NCBI GenBank assembly: GCA_002733205.1
Contig: NVUW01000001.1
Coordinates: forward strand, 620,001-684,000
Length of the DNA: 64,000 nucleotides
DNA from: Thalassobium sp.
GTDB taxonomy: Bacteria > Pseudomonadota > Gammaproteobacteria > Pseudomonadales > Oceanobacteraceae
Direction of reading: 5' to 3'
Shown here: positions 9,455 through 17,802 of the stretch, piece by piece
Position numbering within the stretch: the stretch's first letter is position 1
Layout of the letters: each line of letters starts with the position of its first letter
Program-made: the position numbers and the translations under genes
Notes under the pieces: generated by a model
Seen by the model: the letters and a program-made list of their open reading frames with translations, nothing else
What the model was told of the DNA's origin: nothing
Database searches by the model: none

Positions 9455-10480
9455 GTGAAAGTCCTGCTGATTAAAACCTCATCGCTGGGGGATGTGTTTC
9501 ATACCCTGCCGGCGCTGGAAGATGCCTGGCGGGCGATTCCCGGACTGGAAGTCGATTGGGTGGTGGAAGAGGCCTTTGCTGCGATTCCAACCTGGCATCC
9601 GGCGGTGAAAAAAGTCATCCCGGTGGCTTGGCGGCGCTGGCGCAAAAACCTGCGCGATAAAGCCAATCGAGCCGAGATGAAAGCCTTCTGGCGCGATCTG
9701 CGTGCAACCCAATACGACGTGGTGCTGGATGCTCAGGGCTTAATTAAAAGTGCTGTATTTACCCGCATGGCCCGTGGCCCGCGCTTTGGTCTGGATAAGC
9801 ACAGTTGCCGTGAGCCGCTTGCGGCTATGGCGTATCAGCATCCGCAGGCGGTGGCCAAAGGGCAGCACGCCATTCCACGGGTGCGCCAGCTGTTTGCTCA
9901 GGTACTGGGTTATGAGGTGCCGGATGGGCTGAGTTACGGTGTCGACCGTACACGCTGGCAGCGGCCTGCGGTTGAAGGGGATTACTGGTTGTTTCTGCAT
10001 GGCACCACCTGGATCACCAAACTCTGGCCCGAGGCTTACTGGCGTGAGCTGGCGTCGATGGTAGCGGCCAGTGGCCGTAAAGTGGTTCTGCCCTGGGGCA
10101 ATGATGAAGAGCAACAGCGCGCCGAACTTATTGCTGACGGGCTGGATGGTGTTGAGGTACTGCCAAAAATGGGCCTCAATGCGCTCAATGCTTATCTGGC
10201 CCATGCGCAGGCCGTGGTTGGCGTGGATACCGGTTTATCCCATGTGGTTGCCGCGCTGGAAGTGCCTTCCGTGGCCATTTATGGCGCAACGGACTCAACC
10301 CTGACCGGCGTACTGGGGCCGCAGGTCGAAGTGATGCGCAGCGGTTACAGTGATTGTGCTCCCTGCCTGTCGAAAACCTGCCTGAAAAATGAGTCCGGCG
10401 ATATTCAGCCGCCTTGTTATCGTGAGATCAGCCCACAACGGGTGTTCGATCATCTGCTGGGGCGGGTACAGGCCAGTTAA
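9455..10480 (+). CDS. waaC: Lipopolysaccharide heptosyltransferase I
   Basis: A 341-residue GT9 enzyme that adds the first L-glycero-D-manno-heptose to Kdo2-lipid A at the inner face of the inner membrane. The N-terminus MKVLLIKTSSLGDVFHTLPA is characteristic of WaaC, as are FLHGTTWITKLWPEAYW in the middle and GVDTGLSHVVAAL with YGATDSTLTG in the C-terminal nucleotide-sugar domain. It starts with GTG at 9455 behind a good GGAG site. It stands alone, divergent from the YbhN-like gene and convergent with the MFS-acyltransferase gene, from which a 40 bp palindrome separates it. waaF and waaG are not in the window. Confidence 0.92.
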   Translation: MKVLLIKTSSLGDVFHTLPALEDAWRAIPGLEVDWVVEEAFAAIPTWHPAVKKVIPVAWRRWRKNLRDKANRAEMKAFWRDLRATQYDVVLDAQGLIKSAVFTRMARGPRFGLDKHSCREPLAAMAYQHPQAVAKGQHAIPRVRQLFAQVLGYEVPDGLSYGVDRTRWQRPAVEGDYWLFLHGTTWITKLWPEAYWRELASMVAASGRKVVLPWGNDEEQQRAELIADGLDGVEVLPKMGLNALNAYLAHAQAVVGVDTGLSHVVAALEVPSVAIYGATDSTLTGVLGPQVEVMRSGYSDCAPCLSKTCLKNESGDIQPPCYREISPQRVFDHLLGRVQAS

Positions 10481-10488
10481 CAGAATCG

Positions 10489-10528
10489 GCCAATAAAAAT
10501 GGGCGCCATGGCGCCCATTTTTATTGGC
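10489..10528. terminator. Perfect 40 bp palindrome, bidirectional terminator
   Basis: Each arm is 20 bases (left arm 10489-10508, GC core GGGCGCC, A-rich outer part) and the arms meet without a spacer. The A tract on one side and T tract on the other let it work in both directions between the convergent waaC and MFS-acyltransferase genes. Confidence 0.9.
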
Positions 10529-10540
10529 GTTTTATTTGGA

Positions 10541-12427
10541 TTACAGGTTCTGGCCTGCGTGAAACAAATGTTTAACGTCCTGTTCCAGAATGGCGGCAGT
10601 AACGCTTTCTGCAGCTTTGGGTTGGCCGACGGTTAAACCCACCCGCGACCAGAAGCGCCGTGGTGTTTTGGTGAGTGCCAGGCCATCTTTGTGGCTGAAA
10701 AAACTGCCCCACAAACCATCCAGAGCCATTGGAATAACCGGCACCGGCGTTTCGGCAATAATTCGTTCGATGCCGGCGCGGAAGGTTTCGATATTGCCAC
10801 TTTGGGTTAATTTTCCTTCCGGAAAAATACACACCACCTGGCCATCGGCTAATTCTTCTTTAATGCGGCGGAAAGCGGTTTCGTACACCTCTGTGTTGGC
10901 TTTGGGTGAACAGATCGGGATGGTTTTGGCCAGGCGGAAAAACCATTTTAAACCCGGCATTTCAGAAATGCTGCGGTCCATGACAAAGCGGATCGGACGC
11001 GGGCAGGCACCGGCAATCAGTAAGGCATCAACATAGCTGACGTGGTTGCAGACCAATACGACCGGGCCTTCTTCGGGAATATTCTGAATGCCTTTATGGC
11101 TGACGCGGTACATGGTGTGCGACAGCATCCAGATAACAAAGCGTAGAGCGAATTCCGGTACCTGAGAGTAGACGTAGCCAACCACCACAATATTCATAAT
11201 GGCAATCACGCAGAAATATTCGGCGATGGATAACTTCATAACCACCAGGCTGATGATGCCGAAAGCGGCACTGCCGACCATAAAGAGTGCGTTCATCACG
11301 TTGTTGGCCGCAATGGTCTGAGCACGCATTTTTTCGTCACTGCGCTGCTGAATTAACGCCTGCAGCGGCACAACATATAAACCACCAAATAAACTGATCA
11401 GTGCGATATCAGCCATCATGCGCCAGTGATCGGCATTTTGGACGAACGCCAGAGCGCTGAGGTCGGAACTGATATTCAGGCTGCTGATGGCAAAATAGAG
11501 GTCAACACCAAAGATGCTCATGCCCAGTGATCCAATCGGTACAATGCCTAGCTCGACTTTATGACCGGATAGTTTTTCACACAGCAGTGAGCCTGCAGCA
11601 ACGCCGACGGAAAACAGGGTGAGCAGTAAGGTAACAATTTGTGGGTTACCACCTAAGTGGTCGCGTGCCAGGTTCGGAAACTGGGTTAAATAACTGGCGC
11701 CTAAAAACCAGAACCAGCTGATGGCCATGATGGATAAATACACGGCTCGTTGCTGGCGGGCATTACGTAAGGTGTTGACCAGTTCGGTAAACGGATTCCA
11801 GTTAATAGTCAGTTGTGGATCACCGGCTTCAGCGGTTGGAATAAAACGACTGCTGAAATAACCCAGTACGGCAAAAAAGATAACACCCGCAGCAATCCAG
11901 TATTTGGCGGCGGTTAAATCAAATAATAAACCGGCGGTAATGGTGCCGCCCAGAATGGCAAGAAAAGTACCCATTTCCACCAGGGCGTTGCCGCCGACCA
12001 GTTCGTCTTTATGCAGTTGTTGTGGCAGTAGGGCGAATTTGACCGGCCCAAACAATGCCGATTGCAACCCCATTAAAAATAACAGGGTCATCATCAGGGT
12101 CATATTGTTGGTAATCACACCGACAGCGGCGATCAGCATAATGGCCACTTCGAGTAATTTCACGCTGCGGATTAAACGCGATTTTTCCATTTTATCGGCG
12201 ATCTGGCCGGCGATGGGTGAAAACAGAAAAAATGGCAGGATAAACAACCCGGCGGCGAGATTGGTGTACAGCGCGGAATCTTCTTCGGCAATGATGCCGC
12301 TGAACGCGATCAGCAGTAACAACGCATTTTTATATAAATTGTCGTTAAAAGCCCCGAGTGCCTGGGTCACGAAGTAGGGCAGAAAACGGCGCTTGCCCAA
12401 TAGGGCGAACTGACTGTGTTGGCTCAT
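10541..12427 (-). CDS. MFS transporter fused to 1-acylglycerol-phosphate acyltransferase domain
   Basis: A 628-residue protein. Residues 1 to ~415 form an LplT-like major-facilitator transporter with about twelve membrane segments (start FLPYFVTQALGAFNDNLYKN). Residues ~430-628 are a PlsC-type acyltransferase with the HX4D motif (NHVSYVD) and FPEGKLT. In E. coli, LplT brings lysophospholipid inward and Aas re-acylates it; here transporter and acyltransferase are one chain, but the AMP-binding acyl-ACP synthetase half of Aas is absent, so acyl-CoA or acyl-ACP must come from elsewhere. The function, lysophospholipid uptake and repair, is inferred from these parts. Its ATG overlaps the stop of the TetR gene (ATGA), so both are expressed from the TetR promoter. 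Confidence 0.87.
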   Translation of the reverse strand: MSQHSQFALLGKRRFLPYFVTQALGAFNDNLYKNALLLLIAFSGIIAEEDSALYTNLAAGLFILPFFLFSPIAGQIADKMEKSRLIRSVKLLEVAIMLIAAVGVITNNMTLMMTLLFLMGLQSALFGPVKFALLPQQLHKDELVGGNALVEMGTFLAILGGTITAGLLFDLTAAKYWIAAGVIFFAVLGYFSSRFIPTAEAGDPQLTINWNPFTELVNTLRNARQQRAVYLSIMAISWFWFLGASYLTQFPNLARDHLGGNPQIVTLLLTLFSVGVAAGSLLCEKLSGHKVELGIVPIGSLGMSIFGVDLYFAISSLNISSDLSALAFVQNADHWRMMADIALISLFGGLYVVPLQALIQQRSDEKMRAQTIAANNVMNALFMVGSAAFGIISLVVMKLSIAEYFCVIAIMNIVVVGYVYSQVPEFALRFVIWMLSHTMYRVSHKGIQNIPEEGPVVLVCNHVSYVDALLIAGACPRPIRFVMDRSISEMPGLKWFFRLAKTIPICSPKANTEVYETAFRRIKEELADGQVVCIFPEGKLTQSGNIETFRAGIERIIAETPVPVIPMALDGLWGSFFSHKDGLALTKTPRRFWSRVGLTVGQPKAAESVTAAILEQDVKHLFHAGQNL

Positions 12428-13077
12428 GGCTGGCTTCCTTCTGTGGCCTGTTGGTTATGCATAACGGTTTCCTTTTCATCCTTAATCCAGGCGGGCAGAT
12501 AATGGCTCAGCAGTGAATGAATCATGCTGCGGCCGCTGATGTTGCCCGGGGTAAATAATTTATCGTCCAGTGCCAGTACGCAGATGCCGTGTACGCTTGC
12601 CCAGATCGTTCGCGCGGTTTGCGCACAGTCGCTCGCGTTTGCGGCGGGTTTGAGTATGGCGAGTTGCTGTTGCAGCAGGGTGAATACATTGTCGATGCGT
12701 TGTTGCTGCCAGTCGGGCAGGTGATCTTGCTCCGGAAGCTGATGCTCAAACAGCAGTCGCCATTGATGCGGGTGCTGACTGGCAAAATTGAGATAGCTCA
12801 GCGCGCAGGCTTCCAGTGTCTGCTGTGGAGAATCTGCGTGGTCGATGGCGGCGAGTAATTCGCGGTATATCTGATCCAGTGTGCGGGCATTGGCGGCCAG
12901 TAACAGCAGGCTGTAGCTGCCGAACTGATTGATCAATGTTCCGGGAGAATAGCCAACCTCGCGGGCAATCTGGCGCAGGCTGAGGCTGCTGGCCGGTTGC
13001 TGTTGCAACAGCTTGAGCACCGTTTCCATGGTCAGTTGCTGCAGTTGTGCGGGGGTATGGTCCTGGCGTCGCGCCAT
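12424..13077 (-). CDS. TetR-family transcriptional regulator
   Basis: A 217-residue regulator. The N-terminal HTH is clear (LSLRQIAREVGYSPGTLINQFGSYSLLL, about residues 32-60), with a helical ligand-binding C-terminal half. It is the first gene of a two-gene operon with the MFS-acyltransferase. Its promoter contains two copies of a TGAAC-N3-GTTCA dyad, so autorepression is likely. The ligand may be a fatty-acyl species or lysolipid given the partner gene; this is inference. Confidence 0.88.
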   Translation of the reverse strand: MARRQDHTPAQLQQLTMETVLKLLQQQPASSLSLRQIAREVGYSPGTLINQFGSYSLLLLAANARTLDQIYRELLAAIDHADSPQQTLEACALSYLNFASQHPHQWRLLFEHQLPEQDHLPDWQQQRIDNVFTLLQQQLAILKPAANASDCAQTARTIWASVHGICVLALDDKLFTPGNISGRSMIHSLLSHYLPAWIKDEKETVMHNQQATEGSQP

Positions 13078-13097
13078 AAGATTGACCTGTATTATTT

Positions 13098-13137
13098 TGA
13101 ACGGCGTTCAATATAAGGCTGTTCTGAACGCTGTTCA
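13098..13137. promoter_or_regulatory. Paired TetR operator dyads TGAAC-N3-GTTCA
   Basis: Two perfect 5 bp inverted repeats of the same sequence occur at 13098-13110 (spacer GGC) and 13125-13137 (spacer GCT). Their centres are 27 bp apart and they flank the -10 box. The first extends to a 15-bp dyad (13097-13111). Two identical half-site pairs inside the promoter of a tetR gene are best read as its own operators. Confidence 0.72.
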
Positions 13138-13138
13138 A
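13110..13138 (-). promoter_or_regulatory. Promoter of the TetR-MFS/acyltransferase operon
   Basis: Read on the minus strand, TTGAAC (13138-13133) and TATATT (13115-13110) are separated by exactly 17 bases. One operator dyad overlaps the -35 box and spacer, and the other lies just downstream of the -10 box. Confidence 0.7.
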
Positions 13139-13176
13139 TAGTTTTTTACGGCAGGAGCGGGCAAGGTGGCCGGGGT

Positions 13177-14199
13177 TTATTTACCCCGGTATTCGCCCGG
13201 AGTCATACCGGTCCAGGCTTTAAAGCGGCGGTGGAATGAGCGGGCTTCGCTGAAGCCCAAACGCGCGGCGATATCATTGACCGGGATGTTGGTGGTGCGC
13301 AGCCAGTTGGTCGCGACTTCGCGGCGCAGGTCATCCAGCAGTTGTTGGTAGCCGGTGCCGGCTTCCTGCAGGCGACGTTGCAGGGTGCGTTCGGTCATGC
13401 CCAGCTCGGTAGCGACTTTATCGCGTCGCGGCAGATCTTCTTCCATCAGGTTGCGCAGCAGGGAGCGGGTTTGCATCACGATCGGATGCTTTTCCTGCAA
13501 TTCGGCCATTACGCTGGCTGCCTGTTGTTCGAGGGTCGCCAGCAGCGTCGGGTCTGGCTGACGCAGTGGGGTGTCGAGAACCGGCTCCGGAAAAATCAGT
13601 GCGCTGCGGTCGCTGCCAAATTCCAGGGGTGCCTGAAAAATGTCTTCATAAACAGCCAGCAGAGCGGGTGCCGGCTTGTTGCGTTCGAACAGTACGCATT
13701 CGGGTTTGCCGTCCTGCATATCGGCCAGCCAGCGGGCGAACACCAGCCAGCTGCCAAGCACATTATCAATCATGTGCGGGCGCACAATGGGGTCGTCGTA
13801 CTGACACACCCAGCGCATGGCCAGGTGCGGGCCGTATTTTTCGATTTTGGTGACCCCCATGTCGCCGACAATTGCCTCGTATTCCGGGGTGATGTGCAGG
13901 GCTTCGCGTGCGGTGCGGCAATTCATCGCCATGTAGCCGACCAGGCTGTAGGAGCCGGGCTGGACGTAGCGGGAGCTTTTTAAGCCAAACAGCGGATCGC
14001 GGGTTTGTTCAATCAGCCAGCGTATCAGGCTCTGGAAGGCACGGCCGTGGGTGCGGCTGATGCTGTTGTCCATAATGCCGTGGGGCATATTAACGGCGTC
14101 GAGTGCCTGCACCGGTTCTATACCGTAGTCCTGCGCTGCGCGCAGATACTGGCGGATGGCGGCAGATGAAGCGGTACCTAATAAATCTTGAGAGTTCAT
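13177..14199 (-). CDS. AraC-family transcriptional regulator
   Basis: A 340-residue regulator. The N-terminal ~200 residues resemble the effector domain found in OruR/ArgR-like AraC proteins (YGIEPVQALDAVNMP, LVGYMAMNC). The C-terminal ~95 residues hold the double HTH, with TELGMTERTLQRRLQEAG and IAARLGFSEARSFHRRFKAW followed by TGMTPGEYR. It is divergent from the alkylglycerone-phosphate-synthase-like gene across 172 bp and is the obvious candidate regulator of that three-gene cluster. The inducer is unknown; glycerol or a glycerolipid fragment would fit the neighbours. Confidence 0.9.
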   Translation of the reverse strand: MNSQDLLGTASSAAIRQYLRAAQDYGIEPVQALDAVNMPHGIMDNSISRTHGRAFQSLIRWLIEQTRDPLFGLKSSRYVQPGSYSLVGYMAMNCRTAREALHITPEYEAIVGDMGVTKIEKYGPHLAMRWVCQYDDPIVRPHMIDNVLGSWLVFARWLADMQDGKPECVLFERNKPAPALLAVYEDIFQAPLEFGSDRSALIFPEPVLDTPLRQPDPTLLATLEQQAASVMAELQEKHPIVMQTRSLLRNLMEEDLPRRDKVATELGMTERTLQRRLQEAGTGYQQLLDDLRREVATNWLRTTNIPVNDIAARLGFSEARSFHRRFKAWTGMTPGEYRGK

Positions 14200-14371
14200 C
14201 CGATGTGCATCATGTTGTTGTTATAACCGCGTGGAGTCTGGCGTGGGGTTTGTCGTTGCGCTGGCTGAATATACTACGTCTCTGTCTCAAACTGTCAGTG
14301 CCAGCGCTCAGTCTTCGCTGTATCTTAGCGTTCTCTGCGAATTGGGTCTAACGGACATTGAGGAATACAAC

Positions 14372-16048
14372 ATGGGGCGTCGCTGGAATGGTTGGGGTGA
14401 TGAGAGTTATATCAAAGAGGTGCCGGCACACGGCGAGCGCCTGATTCATTCCGTCATCGGAGAAACCCACGCTCTGACCGATGCCACGCTGGAGTCGGTG
14501 ATGGCGCAGGTTCCTGCCTCCCGCTTGCCGGCCCATCCTCTGGTGGTTACTGCGGCAGAAGACCGTGTACGCCATGCCCGTGGACAAAGTTTTCCGGATT
14601 GGCTGGCCATGCGCAGTGGGGACTTCGGGGTTTTTCCTGACGGGGTTGCCTATCCGGAAACCAGCTCTCAGGTACGTGAGCTGCTGGATTATGCCGTTGA
14701 ACACGACGTGGAGGTTATTCCCTATGGTGGCGGTACTTCCGTTGCTGGGCATATTACGCCGCTGGCCAGTCAGCGTGCGATTCTGACCATTGATCTGGGG
14801 CGTATGAACCAGTTGATGGAATTAAATGAAGAAAGCCAGATTGCAACTTTTGGTGCCGGTACACCGGGGCCGTTGGTTGAAAGTCAGCTGCGCGCCCGCG
14901 GTTACACGCTGGGGCATTTCCCTCAATCCTGGGAACTTTCGACCATTGGTGGCTGGGTTGCTTCCCGCTCCAGTGGCCAGCAGTCGCTGCGTTATGGCCG
15001 TATCGAGCAGATGTTTGCCGGTGGTCGTATGGAAACCCTGCTGGGGACGATGGATATTCCGACCATTCCGGCTTCTTCCGCTGGCCCGGATATGCGCGAA
15101 ATCACCATGGGGATGGAAGGTCGCATGGGGATTTTCACCGAGGTGAAAGTGCGTGTTACCCGCATGGCCGAAGAAGAGCGCTTTTTTGTGGTCTTTATGC
15201 CCAACTGGCAGGCGGCCAAAACCGCCGTGCGTGAGCTGGTACAGAATAAAGTACCGATGTCGATGATGCGGGTTAGCAATGCCAAAGAAGCCAAAGCGCA
15301 CCTTCACCTGGGCACCCAGGAAAAACAGTTTAAATTACTTGATCGCTTCCTGCGCCTGATGGGGATGGGTGACGAGCGCTGCATGCTGACTTACGGTGTG
15401 ACCGGCACTAAATATCAGAATAAAACGTCGCTGAAACAGATTCGTAAAGTACTGAAGTCGCATGGCGGGGTGGGTGGTCCGCTGGCCAATATTATGGGCA
15501 GTATCTGGTCCCATGGGCGTTTTAAATTTCCATACCTGCGTGAGACGACCTGGACCCGCGGCATTGCCGTGGATACGCTGGAAACCTCGACTGACTGGGA
15601 TAATATCGATCAGTTAATGGCCGATGTTGAGAGCGCGCTGGAAACCGCACTGCGCAGCGATGGTGAAGAAGTGATGGTGTTTACCCACCTTTCGCATATG
15701 TACACTCAGGGGTCCAGTATCTACACCACGTATTTTTTCCGTTGTGCCGACAGCTATGAAGAAACTCTGGAACGCTGGCGCAAGCTGAAAAATAAAGCGT
15801 CTTCGGTTATTGCCCGTGGCCGCGCCACGATTTCACACCAGCACGGCGTCGGTAAAGATCACGCGCCGTATCTGCCGGCCGAAAAAGGCGCACTGGGTAT
15901 GCGGGTTCTGAATACTTTGGTGCGGGATTTTGACCCGCAACAGCGTATGAATCCAGGAACGTTGCTGGAAAAAAGCAACGCCGGGAATACGGCAGAACAT
16001 GCCGCAAAAAAGGCACAACAGGAGGCGGCTGAATCCGTCGTCGGATAA
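14372..16048 (+). CDS. FAD-linked oxidase, alkylglycerone-phosphate synthase-like
   Basis: A 558-residue protein of the vanillyl-alcohol-oxidase flavoprotein fold. It matches alkyldihydroxyacetonephosphate synthase (AGPS) over its length: RRWNGWGD at the N-terminus, the FAD loop IPYGGGTSVAGH, the AGPS-like block ELSTIGGWVASRSSGQQSLR, and the late ISHQHGVGKDH where animal AGPS has ISHHHGVGK (middle His replaced by Gln). AGPS swaps the acyl chain of acyl-DHAP for a fatty alcohol, making the ether bond. The next two genes handle glycerol phosphate and DHAP, which fits. Ether-lipid synthesis is inferred; an alternative is oxidation of a related glycerol derivative. The ATG at 14372 (site GAGG) is preferred over an upstream start at 14231 because homology begins there. 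Confidence 0.82.
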   Translation: MGRRWNGWGDESYIKEVPAHGERLIHSVIGETHALTDATLESVMAQVPASRLPAHPLVVTAAEDRVRHARGQSFPDWLAMRSGDFGVFPDGVAYPETSSQVRELLDYAVEHDVEVIPYGGGTSVAGHITPLASQRAILTIDLGRMNQLMELNEESQIATFGAGTPGPLVESQLRARGYTLGHFPQSWELSTIGGWVASRSSGQQSLRYGRIEQMFAGGRMETLLGTMDIPTIPASSAGPDMREITMGMEGRMGIFTEVKVRVTRMAEEERFFVVFMPNWQAAKTAVRELVQNKVPMSMMRVSNAKEAKAHLHLGTQEKQFKLLDRFLRLMGMGDERCMLTYGVTGTKYQNKTSLKQIRKVLKSHGGVGGPLANIMGSIWSHGRFKFPYLRETTWTRGIAVDTLETSTDWDNIDQLMADVESALETALRSDGEEVMVFTHLSHMYTQGSSIYTTYFFRCADSYEETLERWRKLKNKASSVIARGRATISHQHGVGKDHAPYLPAEKGALGMRVLNTLVRDFDPQQRMNPGTLLEKSNAGNTAEHAAKKAQQEAAESVVG

Positions 16049-16119
16049 CAGTCCCCCTGAATGAATAACTACATTCTCACTCATTCTTAAATACACGCCG
16101 GACAGGATAAAAGAGCAGT

Positions 16120-17715
16120 ATGTCGCACACAGCATGGGCACCAGGACAGCGCGAACATCAGCTGGAACAGTTAACCAGTGCCGTGCAGCACTGGGATGTA
16201 ATCGTTGCTGGTGGTGGTATTACCGGCGCGGGCATTGCCCGTGAGGCTGCACGCCGCGGTCTGAAAGTGCTGCTGCTGGAACGGCAGGATTTTGCCTGGG
16301 GTACGTCCAGCCGGTCATCCAAAATGGTGCATGGCGGTTTACGTTATATCGCCGCCGGTGATGTAAAAACCACCATGCATTCGGTGCAGGAACGTGAACG
16401 TTTAATGACTGAGGCGCCGGGTCTGGTCGATCAGATGGGCTACCTGATGGCGCATTATAAAGGCGGTTTTCCCGGGCCATTTGTATTTAATACGCTGCTG
16501 CGCATCTACGATTTCTTTGCTGGTAAGCGTTATCGCCATTATTTCAAACGTGACGACTTTGGTTTTTTAAGCCCGTTGCTGAATGAAAATGCATTAATTG
16601 GCGGCACGCAGTTTGCCGATGCCGTAACCGATGATGCCCGTCTGGTTGTGCGCGTGCTGCGTGAAGCACAGAAAGACGGTGCCGTTGTACTGAATTATGT
16701 CGGCGTTAAGCAATTGCTGAAAGACGGTGAGCAGGTTGTGGGTGCCCGTGTGGAAGATGTCCTCAGCGGTGAAGGCTATGACGTCAAAGCGGACGTGGTG
16801 ATTAATGCGACCGGTGCCTGGGCAGATGAATTACGTGGTCAGATGACAGACGAAAAAAAGATTCGTCCGGCACGTGGCAGTCATATTGTTGTGCCTGCCT
16901 GGCGCTTACCGGTTGCGCAATCTTTTACGGCCATGCACCCGGACGATAAACGCCCTATTTTTATTTTTCCGTGGGAAGGGCGGACCGTTATCGGTACCAC
17001 CGATCTGGATAATAATGGCATCGATAACAGTGAAGCCAGTATGACCAGGGCGGAGTTGGACTATCTGTTAAAAGTTGCGCTTTATCAGTTTCCGAAAGCG
17101 GATCTTACTGAAAAAGATATTATTTCCAGTTGGGCCGGCGTACGTCCGCTGGTATCGTCCGGAGCGTTAAATCCATCGAAAGAAAAGCGTGATCACAGCG
17201 TTTGGGATGACAAAGGTCTGGTCAGTGTCAGTGGCGGGAAATTAACTACTTTCCGTTTAATTGCTCTGGATGCACTCGAAGCGGCGCGTAAATACATTAA
17301 ACGTTTTCCGGCCGGAGAGTTTGGCGCGCAGATTTTTACGCCGTCTGTTTCGTCGCATAAGAAATACCTCGCATTGCCCGGTTATGTACAAAAGCGCCTG
17401 AGTGGTCATTTTGGTATGGACCTTGATGCACTGCTCGATCTGGCCAAAGACGGCGAACTGGACGTTATTCCCGGCAGTCGCACCTTGTGGGCGGAATTAC
17501 GCTGGTCGGCGGCGAATGAGTCGGTAATACATCTGGATGATTTACTGCTGCGCCGCACCCGTCTCGGCTTATTGCTGGAACAGGGCGGACTTGGATTTAT
17601 TGAAAAAATCCGTGCGGTCTGTGCTGAGGAATTGGGTTGGAATGATGCACAGTTTCAGCAGGAACTTGAGCGTTATCAGACCATCTGGAATAAGTATTAC
17701 AGCATCCCAAAATAA
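16120..17715 (+). CDS. glpD: FAD-dependent glycerol-3-phosphate dehydrogenase
   Basis: A 531-residue GlpD/GlpA-family flavoprotein that oxidises glycerol-3-phosphate to DHAP and passes electrons to quinone. The Rossmann FAD motif is VAGGGITGAGIAREAARRG near residues 29-47, followed by the family stretch TSSRSSKMVHGGLRY; GTTDLDNNG, SWAGVRPLV and VSGGKLTTFR occur later. It sits 71 bp after the AGPS-like gene and before a FGGY kinase, so it probably supplies DHAP to that pathway. It may be a second, specialised GlpD paralogue, since no glpF or classical glpK is adjacent. Confidence 0.9.
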   Translation: MSHTAWAPGQREHQLEQLTSAVQHWDVIVAGGGITGAGIAREAARRGLKVLLLERQDFAWGTSSRSSKMVHGGLRYIAAGDVKTTMHSVQERERLMTEAPGLVDQMGYLMAHYKGGFPGPFVFNTLLRIYDFFAGKRYRHYFKRDDFGFLSPLLNENALIGGTQFADAVTDDARLVVRVLREAQKDGAVVLNYVGVKQLLKDGEQVVGARVEDVLSGEGYDVKADVVINATGAWADELRGQMTDEKKIRPARGSHIVVPAWRLPVAQSFTAMHPDDKRPIFIFPWEGRTVIGTTDLDNNGIDNSEASMTRAELDYLLKVALYQFPKADLTEKDIISSWAGVRPLVSSGALNPSKEKRDHSVWDDKGLVSVSGGKLTTFRLIALDALEAARKYIKRFPAGEFGAQIFTPSVSSHKKYLALPGYVQKRLSGHFGMDLDALLDLAKDGELDVIPGSRTLWAELRWSAANESVIHLDDLLLRRTRLGLLLEQGGLGFIEKIRAVCAEELGWNDAQFQQELERYQTIWNKYYSIPK

Positions 17716-17718
17716 TAT

Positions 17719-17768
17719 AAACGCCATAACAGATCCCCGAATGTGGGCGGTCTGCCGTGGCGTTTTAT
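17719..17768 (+). terminator. Stem-loop between glpD and the kinase gene
   Basis: The arms AAACGCCA (17719-17726) and TGGCGTTT (17757-17764) pair perfectly and are followed by a short T-rich stretch. Partial pairing extends inside the loop. It may act as a weak terminator or attenuator before the kinase gene. Confidence 0.45.
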
Positions 17769-17802
17769 CACAACGATAAAAAGAATCAGGCAGCTCAGCA
17801 GT

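Noticed and set aside
14231..14371. 47-residue N-terminal extension of the AGPS-like oxidase
   Set aside because: It covers the divergent AraC control region; similarity begins at RRWNGWGD just after the ATG at 14372.
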